Below, piece by piece: positions 1 to 10,055 of a stretch of DNA of 64,000 bases. The DNA comes from Timema cristinae (lineage: Eukaryota; Arthropoda; Insecta; Phasmatodea; Timematidae). Within the stretch, counting starts at the first letter, position 1. Each line of letters opens with the position of its first letter. The position numbers and the translations under genes are program-made. The stretch spans positions 44,623 through 108,622 of the forward strand of contig JBCFYV010000527.1 of the NCBI GenBank assembly GCA_039000515.1, in the 5' to 3' direction. Under the pieces are notes generated by a model. The model searched no databases. It was given only the letters and a program-made list of their open reading frames with translations, and had not been told where the DNA came from.

Positions 1-2
1 GG

Positions 3-743
3 AAGAGGAAGGGGCATACTTCTCCTCAAGGACATCTAAAGAAGACCGCGATCGAGACATCCTCGCGCCCCAACAGGTTCGACGCCCTGAGGAACCTGCC
101 GACTGAAGACTCGGGTGAGTTTGCGCCTCCCGTTTATCCCGGCAGGCGCTCGCGCTTAGCCGATCCTGTCCCTTCCGGCTCCGGCACAAAGACGGCCTCT
201 GCCGTGGGACGGGTGGACCCCCCCGGGGGCGCGTCGGGTTCGGGGGCGGGGCCCGGGGCCAAGGCGACTACAGCCGAGGCCAGGGCCGCCCCGCCTCAGG
301 GCCCCACTGTGTCGACCGGGAAGGGAGCTGTACCCAGAGTCCCCGGCAAGCCGACCGCAGCCCAGCCCGCGCCCGCTGGTACCAGGACCGAGCGAGTCCC
401 GGTAATCGTTTGCGAGGGGAACTTTAAAGTCAACCCCTTCGCGGCCACCACTAGACTGAGCCGGAAACTCGCTGGGGGTCTCCGTCTGAAGTGGTCGACC
501 AACCGTGTCACGTTCTACGTGGACACGTTGGCCGACCACTCCACTCTCTTGGAGACGCTGGTACAGCAGGAGTACCAGCCATACACTTTCCCCACCGACG
601 GAGATCGAGACGGGCGTCTCGTCATCCGAGGACTCCCGGTGACCTCACCGTGCGAAGACATCCAGGCCGCCCTAATGGATAAGGGCTATCAGGTGAGAAG
701 GGTGACCCGCCTGGGGCGAGGCCTGCCGGGCCGGATCAAGTAG
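3..743 (+). pseudogene. Jockey-like retrotransposon ORF1 (gag-like), N-terminal part, 5' incomplete
   Basis: The frame is open from base 3, so the real start lies left of the window; no ATG is needed near 204. The N-terminal part is proline- and alanine-rich and contains PNRFDALRNL, similar to the NRF-x-L motif seen before many Jockey-clade gag domains. The C-terminal part, VIRGLPVTSPCEDIQ followed by GYQVRRVTRL, matches the PRE_C2HC-type domain that precedes the zinc knuckles in Jockey ORF1. The product would bind element RNA in a cytoplasmic particle. The frame is lost at about 715-745: residues resembling the next part of the domain (PLFLVTL) continue in another frame, so this is a broken copy or carries a sequencing indel. 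GC content is far above the rest of the window, as expected for this family. Confidence 0.8.
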
Positions 744-745
744 AG

Positions 746-1455
746 CGGCCTTTCCCGCTCTTTCTGGTGACGCTGGTAGGGCGCCAGCAGCTCCAGAGAT
801 TGTCGGGGAGACCGTTCTCTCGCATATGAAGGTTTCCCTGGAACCCTTCAGGCGAAAGAATGTGGCTCAGCAGTGCCACCGCTGTCAGGGTTTCGGCCAC
901 CCTTCCATCGGGTGCTTCCGTCAGGAGCGCTGCGTCAAGTGCGGTGAGGCTCACGCGTCCTCCGCATGCGAGCGCCCTCGCACAGATCCGGCGCGTTGTG
1001 CCAACTGTGGGGAAGCCCACCCCGCAAACGCCGGTATTTGTGCGCATAGGCGCAGGTTCGTCGAGTCGCGTCAGCGCTCGGCGGCGACCGGCCAAGCTCG
1101 CCCGTCGGCCCAACCCTCTCGTCGTCTCGGACAACCCGCCCCACCCCTTCTCACTAACGCCTGGGCGTTTCCGGGGTTGCCCGGAAGCGCGCGGTCGCTT
1201 CCCACCGCCCCGCCCGCGGGCCCGCAACCCCCTCGTGTCCACGCGGGGCCCGCGCGTCCTCCAGCCCACTCCGACCAGACCTCGGACTTTCGGTCCTTCT
1301 TCAAAGGGCTATCCGAGATCTGGGATCTTCTTCGCCCCCTCAACATCTGCTCCCGGCTTCCCTACCTAAAGGAACGCCTTGCCGCCTTCGTCGCCACTCC
1401 TGACTGGTCGAAGCGGTTCGAGATCCTTTTCGAGGCTCTCTCTAACCTCTTCTGA
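746..1455 (+). pseudogene. Jockey-like ORF1, C-terminal part with three zinc knuckles
   Basis: This continues the upstream gag-like ORF after at least two frame changes (about 715-745 and about 795). The stretch MKVSLEPFRRKNVAQQ leads into CHRCQGFGHPSIGC (CX2CX4HX4C), CVKCGEAHASSAC (CX2CX3HX4C) and a third CX2CX3HX6C knuckle, CANCGEAHPANAGIC. Three consecutive knuckles of this spacing are typical of Jockey, I and R1 clade ORF1 proteins, which coat the RNA. The tail is proline-rich and ends at a TGA (1453-1455). ORF2 coding similarity begins immediately after, in another frame, as expected for the compact ORF1/ORF2 junction of this clade. Confidence 0.82.
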
Positions 1456-1459
1456 TCGC

Positions 1460-3216
1460 TCCACTCCGCATCCTTCTCTGGAATTGCAGGTCACTTGCTC
1501 ACAAAACCCCTGAACTCCTCCTGTTGAAATCCGACCACGCCGTCGACATCGCCTTCCTTACCGAGACGTGGTTCACGGAGGCTTCCGTCTTCCAGGTACC
1601 CGGGTTCCTCTGCCACCGGGCGACCGAGGTGTTCACCGGAGGGGGGGGGGCGTGGCCCTGCTAGTGCGGGGGACTCTGCAGCACCACCGCGCGGCCGTCC
1701 CGGGATTAGCGTCCATGGAGGTCGTAGCGGTGAGGCTGCTGGGTGCCGCGTACTCGGTCACGATCGCGACAGTCTACGGCCTTCCCGGGGTCCTCCCGTC
1801 CGTGGCGGACTGGGCGGTCTTGCGAGGTCTCGACGCCAGCGTTGTGCTGGCGGGAGACTATAACGCCAGACACACCTCTTGGGGTTGTGCTGGCGTTAAC
1901 CGCAGGGGTACCGTCCTCCGCCGGTTTACGGACGGGCACGGCCTCTTCATCCACCGCCCCCACCTACCGTCCTATCTTCCCGAACACCCCCGGCACCTCC
2001 CCAGCTTCCTGGACCTCATCCTGACCACGAGGAGACCCTTTCTCTCCCCTCTGGTCACTCACCTGTCCCAGTCATCTGATCACAACCCGGTGACATGTGA
2101 CCTGCATTTTCTTCCGCTGCCCGTCGACACGCCTCCCCGATTCAACTACAGACGCGCGGACTGGCCTAGATTCCAGGATAGGTTGGCCCGCGCGATCTTT
2201 CCCGCCGCACCCATCCCCGACGTCGCGGAGTTGGACCGTCAGGCCCACCTCTTCGCGTCGACCCTACTCTCGGCCGCTACATCGTCCATCCCCGCAAGGC
2301 GACCTCCACTCTTGGGCCCACCGTTACCCCCCTTCATCCTAGATGAGATGCGGCTCCGCGACAGGGCGCGAGCCCTGTGGCAGCGGTCTCACATCCTTCG
2401 AGCCAGGGAGATCTACAGAGTCCTCCGCTCCCGCTGCCGGCGGCTACTCCGTCGGTGGAGGGCGGAGGCTCAACGCAGGAGGCTCCAAGACCTAGATACC
2501 GAGGATCTCTCCCTGTGGCGCCATCTGAAGGGGATGCGCCGCAGGCCTGATCTTAACCCCGAGTTGCGCGTGGCGGGCGGTTTGGCGTCCGCCGCCTCGG
2601 ACCGAGCGGAGGCCTTGGGGTTGGCGTTTGAGGCCAGCTTCGCGCGTCGACCGGGATCGCCGGCGAGAGATCCGGAGCCTCCTGGGTTAGAGCACCCCTT
2701 CCTCCCCCCAGTCGACGGAGCCCTACCCTACCCCGACCTTCGACTGGTCACACCCCCGCGAGCTGTCCCGGGCCTTGGCGAGGCTCAAAACCTCGTCCGC
2801 CCCGGGGCAAGACCGGGTTTCCCCACTCCTCCTTACTCACCTACCCCGCAAGGCGTTCGTACTCCTCCTCCGAATCCTTAACGCCGTCCTGACGCTGCTC
2901 TACTTTCCGGACCAGTGGAAGGCGGCGTATGTCGTACCTATCCATAAGCCGGGGAAGCCCCCAGCCTACCCGGCTTCCTACAGACCCATCTCCCTCCTTT
3001 CTTGCGTCGGCAAGGTGGCGGAGAGAATGATCCTGGCTAGATTGGAGGCCTGGCTGGAGGTGAACCCCCTCCTGCCGGATCACCAATTCGGCTTTCGGAA
3101 GGGCCTGTCGACGACCCACGCGGTCGCCAAGGTAGTTGACCTGGTGACCGGCGCGTTCAACACCGGGACCCGGACGGGCTTCGTCGTGTTGGACGTCAAA
3201 GGGGCGTTCGACAGAA
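1460..3216 (+). pseudogene. Jockey-like ORF2: APE-type endonuclease and N-terminal half of reverse transcriptase, truncated
   Basis: The endonuclease begins with LLWNCRSL and LTETWF, then shifts frame in the G run at 1641-1650. The next frame carries VLAGDYNARHTSW (GDxNA motif), SFLDLILTT and SDHNPVTCD (catalytic SDH). Together these make an apurinic-type endonuclease that would nick target DNA. A basic, arginine-rich linker follows. A second frameshift at about 2700-2745 leads to the reverse transcriptase start: SSAPGQD, VVPIHKPGKPP, YRPISLLSCVGKVAERMI, HQFGFRKGLSTTHAV and motif A, VVLDVKGAFDR. Similarity stops abruptly near 3216. Motif B, the catalytic YADD/FADD box and the thumb are missing, so this copy cannot make an active enzyme. 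Members of the family normally have an ORF2 of about 900 residues; only about 580 are represented here. Confidence 0.85.
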
Positions 3217-3560
3217 AGGATTCCCTCTATCGCCCAATTGGGACCTCTTTCCGCTACGCCGCACACAAGTCAGAGACTTTTCGCAGCGCAACCACGGCTT
3301 CAAGGGGCAAGTGACGCTTCAACGAGCCCGGGAAAACCCCTCGTATACGCATTCACCCGTATCCGAGAGTGGGAGGACCCCCTGCATCTGGTGTTCGCCA
3401 CATGGGGGAGGTGAGATTCAGCCGTAGGGATCGACACTAAGTCTTTACCCTACGTTGCCCAGCGGGGACCTCGTGGAGGTACCCACCCCGGCCCTTCTGA
3501 AGGACCGCCTCCGTACAATGAAGTTAAATCCAAAGAGTGCAAGCAATTCTAAGATTGCAA
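3217..3560. other. GC-rich noncoding stretch after the Jockey-like RT breakpoint
   Basis: Directly after reverse transcriptase motif A the sequence loses all similarity to the enzyme. One frame stays open to 3314 (tail ending TTASRGK), but no domain is visible. The stretch remains GC-rich and structured like an element 3' UTR, so an internal deletion that joins the RT to a 3' UTR is the simplest reading. A chimaeric insertion is the alternative. Composition falls to AT-rich near 3530-3560, which probably marks the element end. No poly(A) tail is obvious. Confidence 0.4.
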
Positions 3561-3761
3561 TTTAAATTTTGAAAAAAGGAAGCCCTAACAAGAAATCCTC
3601 AAACAAGAGCAAGACTCGAGCCTACAGCCCTATCCTATATCACCCCTTAACCCTTCCCCCATCACGAACAGCACGCTATCGTCATCCTACCCCTAACGCA
3701 CATGTCTATTCCAATAATACAAAGTATGCACAACCTGAAATGGAAAAAATACATTAGTTTC
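3561..3761 (-). other. Probable 3' UTR of the R1-like element
   Basis: This short AT-richer segment lies immediately downstream (on the minus strand) of the ORF2 stop of the R1-like element. It carries no convincing ORF. The exact end of the element is unclear because no long T run (minus-strand A tail) is present at the boundary. No rRNA sequence flanks it, so this copy is not in the classical 28S site. Confidence 0.4.
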
Positions 3762-6700
3762 TTAACCTATTATACCTCCAATCCGCCGCTCCTTCTTCTT
3801 CCCAATCGCCATCGCATACCTCAGGAAGCACGCGTAGCTCCTGGCATCTCTCACCATCTCCGTCCTCTGCAGCTGATCCCCCACTTCTAGCCTAAGGATT
3901 CTTCTATCCCCCTCGAACCGCTCACACGACAGCAGCACGTGCTCCGCATCCTCGTAGGCTCCACACGCCACGCAGTCCGGGTTCTCCTTCAGCGCGAAGC
4001 CGTGAAGCTTCCCGTTGAAGTTCCCATGTCCGGTGAGGAACTGCGTCACATAGTAGTTGGTGCTAACCCAGCCACTCTCCATCCTCTCCTGCACAGAAGG
4101 CCAGTACCGATAAGTTTCCCTGCCTTTGTCGGACCCGTCCCATCTCGCTTGCCAGACAGCAAGGGAGTCTCTTCTGGAGATCCTCCTCTCTTCCTCCAAG
4201 TCGAGTCCATTCTTCTTGGCCCAGAACCGCCTAGCCCTCTCCCTAACGAGAAGGTCGATCGGCAACACCCCTGCAACAACAGGCAAAGCATCGTGAGAAA
4301 CTGTACTGTACCCTTTCGTAACCGCTAGCAGTGCAAACCTCTGTGCCCTAAGTAGGATGATCCTGCTGCTGTTGACCTCCATCCGGAGCTGCCACACCAC
4401 GCACCCGTAGGTCAGCACCGACTCCACCAGGGCCCTGTACATCCTCCGCAGAGTCGTGAAGTCCAGTCCCCAAGAGGTCCTCGAGACTCGGATGAGCTTC
4501 CCGAACGCCGCCTTCGCCGTACCAGCAATCATCCTAAAGTGATCATTAAAGAGCAATCCCTCATCCAATAGCACACCCAGATACCTGTTTACCCTAACGT
4601 AGGCAATATGAGCACCGCCCATTCGCACCGTCGGATGTCTCATCGCCGAAAGTCTCCCCTTCAACAGCGTCATCTTCGTCTTTTCTCTCGAGAAGGTAAG
4701 GCGGGCCTCAGCCCCCCACTCAGTCACCGTCCTCAACGCGTGTTCCGCCCTCGCCTCCACTTCAATCCGCGTGTTCCCTCTGACTAGTAGAAGACCGTCG
4801 TCTGCGTAGGCGTAGCAGCTGACACCATCTCTGAACTGTAATCTCAAGAAGTCATCAAAGATTAGTAGCCACAGGGCCGGACCCAGCACCGAACCCCTGA
4901 GGGCAGCCCTGGGTCAGGACCTTCACGGACTCCGTCTGCTCCAGGTACAGCCCAGTAGTCCTACGCCTGAAGTAGTCCCTGACCACCTCGTACAGGTTCT
5001 TCGGACATCCCGTTCTCCTCAGCTTCTCCAAGATCCCCGGCCACCAGGCGCTGTCGAAGGCGCCCGAGATGTCCAAGTAGATGGCCAACACGTACCGGCA
5101 GTCGCTCTCGGAGACGTCGCGAAGGACCCTCTCCAAAGCATCCACCGTTCCTCTTCCGGGACGAAACCCATACTGCCGGTCATTAAGCACATCATTTACC
5201 TGTATATAATCCCAGAGTCTAGAAGCCAGCAGCTTCTCCAACACCTTACCGAGCACGTTGAGCAAGGTCAACGGTCGGTAGGACTTCGGATCCGTCGGGT
5301 CCCGTTCCGGCGACTTCAACAGTATCCTCAGTTCTCCTGCCTTCCACGGGTCGGGGAAACGACCCTCCAGCATCATCTGGTTGGCGAGCGCCAGCAGATA
5401 CTCCGAGATGCAGTTCCAGGACTTCTTCACGATCTCCGCCGTCAGAAGGTCCAAACCAGGGGCTTTCTTGTTACGGCAGCTTCGGATTGCATCACGTAGC
5501 TCCTCCCTATCAAAGAGAGGGACATCCGCTCCAGCATAGTCCTCCACCGCTTCCTCTCTCAGGACCCGGTGCCTGTCACTGTCCCTAGCCGGATCATCAT
5601 CTGGAACAATGACCCTCAGCACCGCCCTTGAAGTCTCAGCTATGTCATCTGTAACAAGACCATCAACTTTCAGCCCAGCCACGACCTGCGCCTGCCGTGC
5701 CTTACCCATGGCGAGCTTGTAAACCAAGCCCCACGGGTCCCGGTTACCTGTGCTGGAGGCGAACCCTCTCCAGCTTGCCTCCTTCGCTCTCCTCACCGCC
5801 CACACGTAGTCGTTCCTGGCCCTCGCGTACGCCCGTCCGGCCTCCGCATCCTGCCTCCTCCTTCTCTTGGTCCGGGTGACCTCCCTCTTCATCCTCATCA
5901 GCGCCGGAGTCCACCAGGCGGCCCTCTTCTCCAGTTTCCTCACCCTCGGGATCGAGCGGTCGCAGGCAGATCTCATCGCCTGCGTCAGGGCCACCGCCCT
6001 TCCATCGATGTCGTCGATGTCCTCGATCCCCTCCATCTCTGCCCTGAGTTCTCGCTGGAACTTCCTCCAATCAGCGCGGGCTACACAATATCTTGTCCTA
6101 GGGCCGACCGGCTCATGGTCTTCTCTCCGTGCGACACCTATCTCAAAAGAGATAAGGTTGTGGTCGCTACTGCTGCCATCTGAAACTCTCCAATTCAAAA
6201 TTAATCTCCCCGCCCCCCTCGTCGCGAAGGTCACGTCGATGTTGGTGCCTCTACCAACCGCTCCGTCGTAGGTCGTCAGCTCCGACGGCTCGTTGACGAC
6301 GATCAGGTCCTCCTCCGCTACAAAGGCCTCCAGCACAGCACCTCTATCATCCGTCTCTCCGCTAAACCACAGCACCGACTTGGCGTTGGCGTCCGCCATG
6401 ACGATGACCTTCCTTCCTCTGAGCTCCTGCAGCACATGTCTGAGATGACCAATGTGCGGCTCGATGGGGTCTCTATGCCTGAAATAACAGGACACAAAAA
6501 CACACTCCCAGCCCCTGCCAGTTACCTGGACACAGGTACAGCACCCATTTGACAGATGAGCAAGAAACAGTACTCCATACTCAGCCTTGGCGATGTAAAT
6601 CGCACTCCAAACCTGTTCTCTCGTCCTCGCGTAGACCATCCTTCCTCCCCCCCAGCTTGGGATGGCTCCATCCCGGGAATAGGGCTCTTGCAGGGCCAGA

Positions 6701-6789
6701 AGATCTATCCCCTCCTCCAAGATGGTCCTCTTCATCTCGTCCATGACCATTATGGACCGCTGAGCATTGAGCTGTGAAATATTAACCAT
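3762..6789 (-). pseudogene. R1-clade retrotransposon ORF2: endonuclease, reverse transcriptase, C-terminal zinc finger
   Basis: The start ATG at 6789 overlaps the ORF1 stop in the 8-nt sequence ATGGTTAA, the usual coupled arrangement. Endonuclease motifs are LNAQRS, LALQEPYS, VIVMADANAKS, GTNIDVTF and SSSDHNLISFE. Reverse transcriptase motifs are KKAPGLD, YRPLTLLNVLGKVLEKL, RQYGFRPGRGTVDAL, YLDISGAFDSAWW, GCPQG and the catalytic YADD in CYAYADDGLLLV. The C-terminal finger CVACGAYEDAEHVLLSC (CX2CX7HX4C) is characteristic of R1-clade elements. The protein would nick a target and prime reverse transcription there. A single extra base near 4891-4894, just after GCPQG, splits it into a 644-residue and a 375-residue frame. 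Otherwise it is complete, about 1,010 residues, the usual length, so it is either a recent copy or an intact one with a sequencing error. Confidence 0.9.
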
Positions 6790-8187
6790 AATTAGTTCGG
6801 TTTATCCCATTCTGCACGGCCCTTACGTACGCTGGGCAGTCGCGGTCGCTCACTCCATGCGCATGGGGTTTGCCAAACCTCATGCAGTTCGCGCACGCCG
6901 GCGGGGAGTCCTTCTTGGGGCAGGTGGCGCGAGGATGTTCTCCCGCGCAGTGCGAGCAGATTTCCCTCGGAGACCTGCAAAACTTGGCAATATGTCCGAA
7001 GCTCTGGCACTTGTAACACCTGGAAACAGAGTTATAATCTTTTAATCTGCAGAAGCTCCACTGTATGTATACTCCACTGGAACTCCTCAGCCGATTTCGA
7101 ATCTCCGGGGCACACTCCAAGACCCAGTGGTTGTCGGCGGTGTTCTTCCTGCCGACCTTGAAGTGCTTCCCGAACCCCTTGTCGAACTCCTCCTTTGAGA
7201 TCTCCCCGTCGAAGTTCTGGGTCCGGATCGCCTCCCTGACCTCCTCCTCAGACAGCTCCCTGGGGACATCATAGATCAAAACCTTGGGTTAGTGACCTTC
7301 GGGTTCTCGACCCTCAGGCCCTTCGCCTTTACCTGAGCAGACCCCTCCAGGACGGTCCGCGATCGCTCGTCCTTGGTCTCCACCAGCACTCCGCCCTTCC
7401 CGATCTTCCTCACGTTCCGGACCTTAATCCCCACCGCTCCAGGGTTGATAGCACTCAGGAGCTTCTCCTTGGTCTGCTGGCTGGTCTGCTCCGATTTCTC
7501 ATCCTCAGGGAAGAAGAGGAGGGCCTTGGGTCGCTCCACAATCCTTCCAGTCTTACCAGACAGCTTGGGAGTCCTCGGCGGCCTGGGTGGCAGTGGCCCC
7601 TGCTTCCTAGCCGCCTTCACAGCGTAGCTCTCTCCACCGCCGGTCTCCATCGCCTGATCCTCCCCTCGGTCCCTCTCCACCTCAGTCCTGAAACCAGAAA
7701 ACACAGTCGCCCCACACTCCCTCAGCAGTCCCATCACCTCCTCCCTCATCTCCTCCCTCCCGCGAAGCCGGCCCTTCAGGAAGGCCACCTCCTCAGCGAG
7801 TCTCTCCAAGCATCCTCCAATCTCAGCAACGCTTGAGTGGAGGATCTCCGCCTGCGCCACAGTGACCACCCTCTTAGACTTCACCAAGCTGCTGATCAGA
7901 CGCTCCAGGTCCGCGACACACCGCTGTCCCCTGGATCCAGCAGACACCTCACCAGTCTTCCTCCTCGCAGTGACCTCCAAATCCCTCTCCTCCTCGTCCT
8001 CGCAGATTCCTCTCTTCTTCCCAAGTCCCTCCACGCTCAGCCCAGGTGGTGTGGCTCCCGGGGTAAACACCAAAGGCGGGAAGTCCATCCGATCCAGTCG
8101 AACGACTGGAGAGGCCTCACCCCCCTTGGGCGTCCCAAACGGCGGCGTCTCTTCTCCCTTCTCATTCCTAACAACCTTGGAAAACAT
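6782..8187 (-). pseudogene. R1-clade retrotransposon ORF1 (gag-like, three zinc knuckles)
   Basis: The open frame extends upstream to 8232, but the methionine at 8187 (MFSKVVRNEKGEE) is the more likely start. The N-terminal half is charged, with a probable coiled-coil stretch (VADLERLISSLV through CLERLAEEVAFLKGRL). The C-terminal half has IYDVPRELSEEEV, an RNA-binding-like gag fold, then CYKCQSFGHIAKFC, CSHCAGEHPRATC and a third knuckle CANCMRFGKPHAHG followed by DRDC. A one-base loss in a G-rich spot near 7280 divides the gene into two overlapping frames; otherwise it is intact, about 465 residues. It is followed by ORF2 with an 8-nt overlap. The product is a nucleic-acid-binding structural protein of the retrotransposition particle. 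Confidence 0.88.
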
Positions 8188-8250
8188 CCTGGAACAATAG
8201 ACCTGAAACAAACTTGTGTAGAAACAAAGCACCTAAAGAAACAAAGTTAA

Positions 8251-8585
8251 AGTCCAGCAATTCACAAAAACATCAATTTCTCAAAAACTATTTAACCAAA
8301 TTATCTAATTCTTACTTTAAAAGCTGCCTAGTGACACTCTACAACTTTAATTTAAATAAAATAAACCTCTAGCACTATCAATTAGCCTGTTATTTAACAA
8401 TTCCTATATACCTTCCTGAAAAAATACAAGTCCAGCAATACACAAAAACAACAATATCTCAAAAACTATTAAACCAATTTAACCAATTCTTACTTTAAAA
8501 GCTGCCTAATAACACTCTACAACTTTAGTTTAGATGAAACAAACCTCTAGCACTAAAAATTAAACTGATATTTAACAATTCCTAT
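8251..8585. repeat. Tandem duplication (178-bp unit) in the 5' leader of the R1-like element
   Basis: Two direct copies lie just upstream of ORF1 on the minus strand, at 8251-8428 and 8429-8585. Both begin agtccagcaa and contain caaaaactatt, ttcttactttaaaagctgcc, acactctacaacttta and aacctctagcac. Divergence is modest, about 10% by eye. Non-LTR elements often carry tandem repeats in the 5' leader that act as internal promoters; that role here is inferred. Confidence 0.75.
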
Positions 8586-8622
8586 CACAACCTCAACCAA
8601 AGTGGGTTGGCCACTTTTAGCA

Positions 8623-8655
8623 CCCGCCTCACTCTGAAGGAAGAGATGAGGCGGG
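8623..8655. repeat. Inverted repeat CCCGCCTC / GAGGCGGG
   Basis: An 8-bp perfect inverted repeat (8623-8630 with 8648-8655) with a 17-nt loop sits at the left edge of the UTR-like block, right where the R1 leader repeats end. It could form a hairpin in RNA. Function unknown. Confidence 0.6.
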
Positions 8656-9036
8656 ACACAATACTTCTCAAAACTGTTGTATATACTGTGTTAAATGTGT
8701 GTGCATCGTTTCCTCGTTTGTCTCTGTTCAATAAAGACGTCTGTGTTGTCCTAGCCGGTCCTCGAACTGAGGGCCGGTGTGACCCTGTCTATGTCTCCCA
8801 GTGTTACAAACTGACCTCTCCTCTTCCTGTCCTACCAGTTCCACCAACTCCGGTACAGTCCCCAGCCTGCATTTCCCCAGAATTCCCCATAATTCCCTAT
8901 AGACCGCCCGAGGGAGTGGGCAGTATTCCCACTCCCGATTTCCATCCCAAAAATTTTTATTTCCCCCCCTCCACCCGAATCCTACTCCAGTACGGGCAGA
9001 AATGCCCCCTGGGAAAATTCCAAATTCATTTCCCGT

Positions 9037-9069
9037 CAGGTTTGCGTATGATTTTCATACGTAATCCTG
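9037..9069 (+). promoter_or_regulatory. Stem-loop 1 of a conserved RNA-like structure
   Basis: Arm CAGGTTTGCGTATGA (9037-9051) pairs with TCATACGTAATCCTG (9055-9069) across a 3-nt loop: 13 Watson-Crick pairs, one G-T wobble and one mismatch. A second copy of the structure is at 9416-9450. A smaller hairpin (GGGC, 6-nt loop, GCCC) lies just upstream. Confidence 0.6.
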
Positions 9070-9415
9070 GCGGAGTACTAATCGTCCCCCCGAACCGATC
9101 CCGGAGACTCGACCGGTACATGAGCGTGCCATGTCCGGTCGTCGAACCGGGATAGGTCGGTACCGAATCCTTCCCTCTTTTTTGGTTTCTTCCTACTCTA
9201 CAGCCGTCTCCTGACCCTCCTCAATGCGTTTCCCCTCTCTCCCTCGCCCCGTTTTCACTCCACAGCCCTTCTTACATTTCCTGTCGCCTCCCGCGTCCCG
9301 CGGGGGGAATTCTCCCTCTATCTAGCCCAATAATTTTTATTTATCCCCCTCTTTTGTTTCCTACACCCTGTGCGGCAAAAATCGCCCACAGGGGAGAGTT
9401 TATTTTATTTTCCCT

Positions 9416-9450
9416 CCAGGGTTACGTATGAAATATCTGCGTAGCCCTGG
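9416..9450 (+). promoter_or_regulatory. Stem-loop 2, diverged copy of the same structure
   Basis: Arm CCAGGGTTACG (9416-9426) pairs with CGTAGCCCTGG (9440-9450), all 11 positions paired including one wobble, around a 13-nt loop. Several bases differ from stem-loop 1, yet pairing is kept. The same downstream text (cggagtacta) follows both. Confidence 0.6.
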
Positions 9451-9853
9451 CGGAGTACTAACGTTTTTTACCGACCGACCCCGGCGGCTTACCCGACCGG
9501 GGCCACTCCTCTACCGCTATTCATTTCCTGTTCCCATGTTTCTTTTTTCTCCCTCCTTTGTTTCTGCCTCCGCTCCCTCTCTTTCCTGTGTACTTTATGT
9601 ATTTATTTTTAAAGTCCTGGCGACCCTACATGAGCTATGGGGTGGGTTTTTTGTATAATTTTCCCACCCCCAACCAATTGATAGCAAAATTCAGCCCGCC
9701 AGGGCGCCATTGTTTTTTCACGTTGAGTTTTGTGTTGTACGTCTATGTCGTGTTCGTTTCCGAGAGCCCTTCGGGGCTGGTGTTAACTGTCTGTCCTTTA
9801 TGTTTCACATGTTTTATTAATGTTATAATCTGTTATATGTGTTACAAGACTTA

Positions 9854-9859
9854 AATAAA
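9854..9859 (+). promoter_or_regulatory. Polyadenylation signal AATAAA
   Basis: AATAAA lies about 10 nt before a CAAACAAACAAAC tail and the end of the UTR-like block. It supports a plus-strand retrotransposon 3' end. Confidence 0.5.
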
Positions 9860-9877
9860 CCCTTTCAAACAAACAAA

Positions 9878-10013
9878 CATGTCCGGGACATGTAGTTACG
9901 AGTCCTAAGCTACATGTCTGAGACATGTAGTTACGATTCCGAGACATGTAGCTTCGAGTCCGAAGAAACATGTCCGAGACATGTAGATACGGGTCCGAAG
10001 CAACATGTTCGCG
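9878..10013. repeat. Short tandem array of palindromic ACATGT units
   Basis: Four to five irregular units of roughly 30-35 bp repeat the pattern ACATGTCCGAGACATGTAG followed by a TTACGAGTCCGAAG-like spacer. The core ACATGTCCGGGACATGT is a perfect palindrome around one base. The array lies between a retrotransposon tail and the start of the giant trinucleotide array. Confidence 0.7.
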
Positions 10014-10055
10014 TCGACTTTTATCCGGAGGTGTGTAAAAAAAAAAGTCTTGGCA

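Larger units (their letters stand above)
8586..9880 (+). other. GC-richer UTR-like block, probably the 3' end of a 5'-truncated non-LTR element
   Basis: No domain is recognisable in the 182-residue frame at 8607-9155, which I treat as fortuitous. The block contains two diverged direct units about 380 bp apart (8930-9160 and 9310-9515) that share hairpins and the text ctggcggagtactaa. It ends with AATAAA at 9854 and a CAAACAAACAAAC tail, as expected for a polyadenylated 3' end on the plus strand. It may be the 3' UTR of a relative of the Jockey-like copy at the left, but no sequence overlap proves this. Confidence 0.45.

Noticed and set aside
3762..8600. R1 element in its 28S rRNA target
   Set aside because: Neither flank contains recognisable 28S sequence.
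8607..9155. 182-codon open frame in the UTR-like block
   Set aside because: No recognisable domain. It spans conserved RNA-like hairpins that are repeated 380 bp away without the frame.
9878..10013. p53-type response elements
   Set aside because: Single half-sites fit but adjacent halves do not, and the palindromes are explained by the repeat itself.
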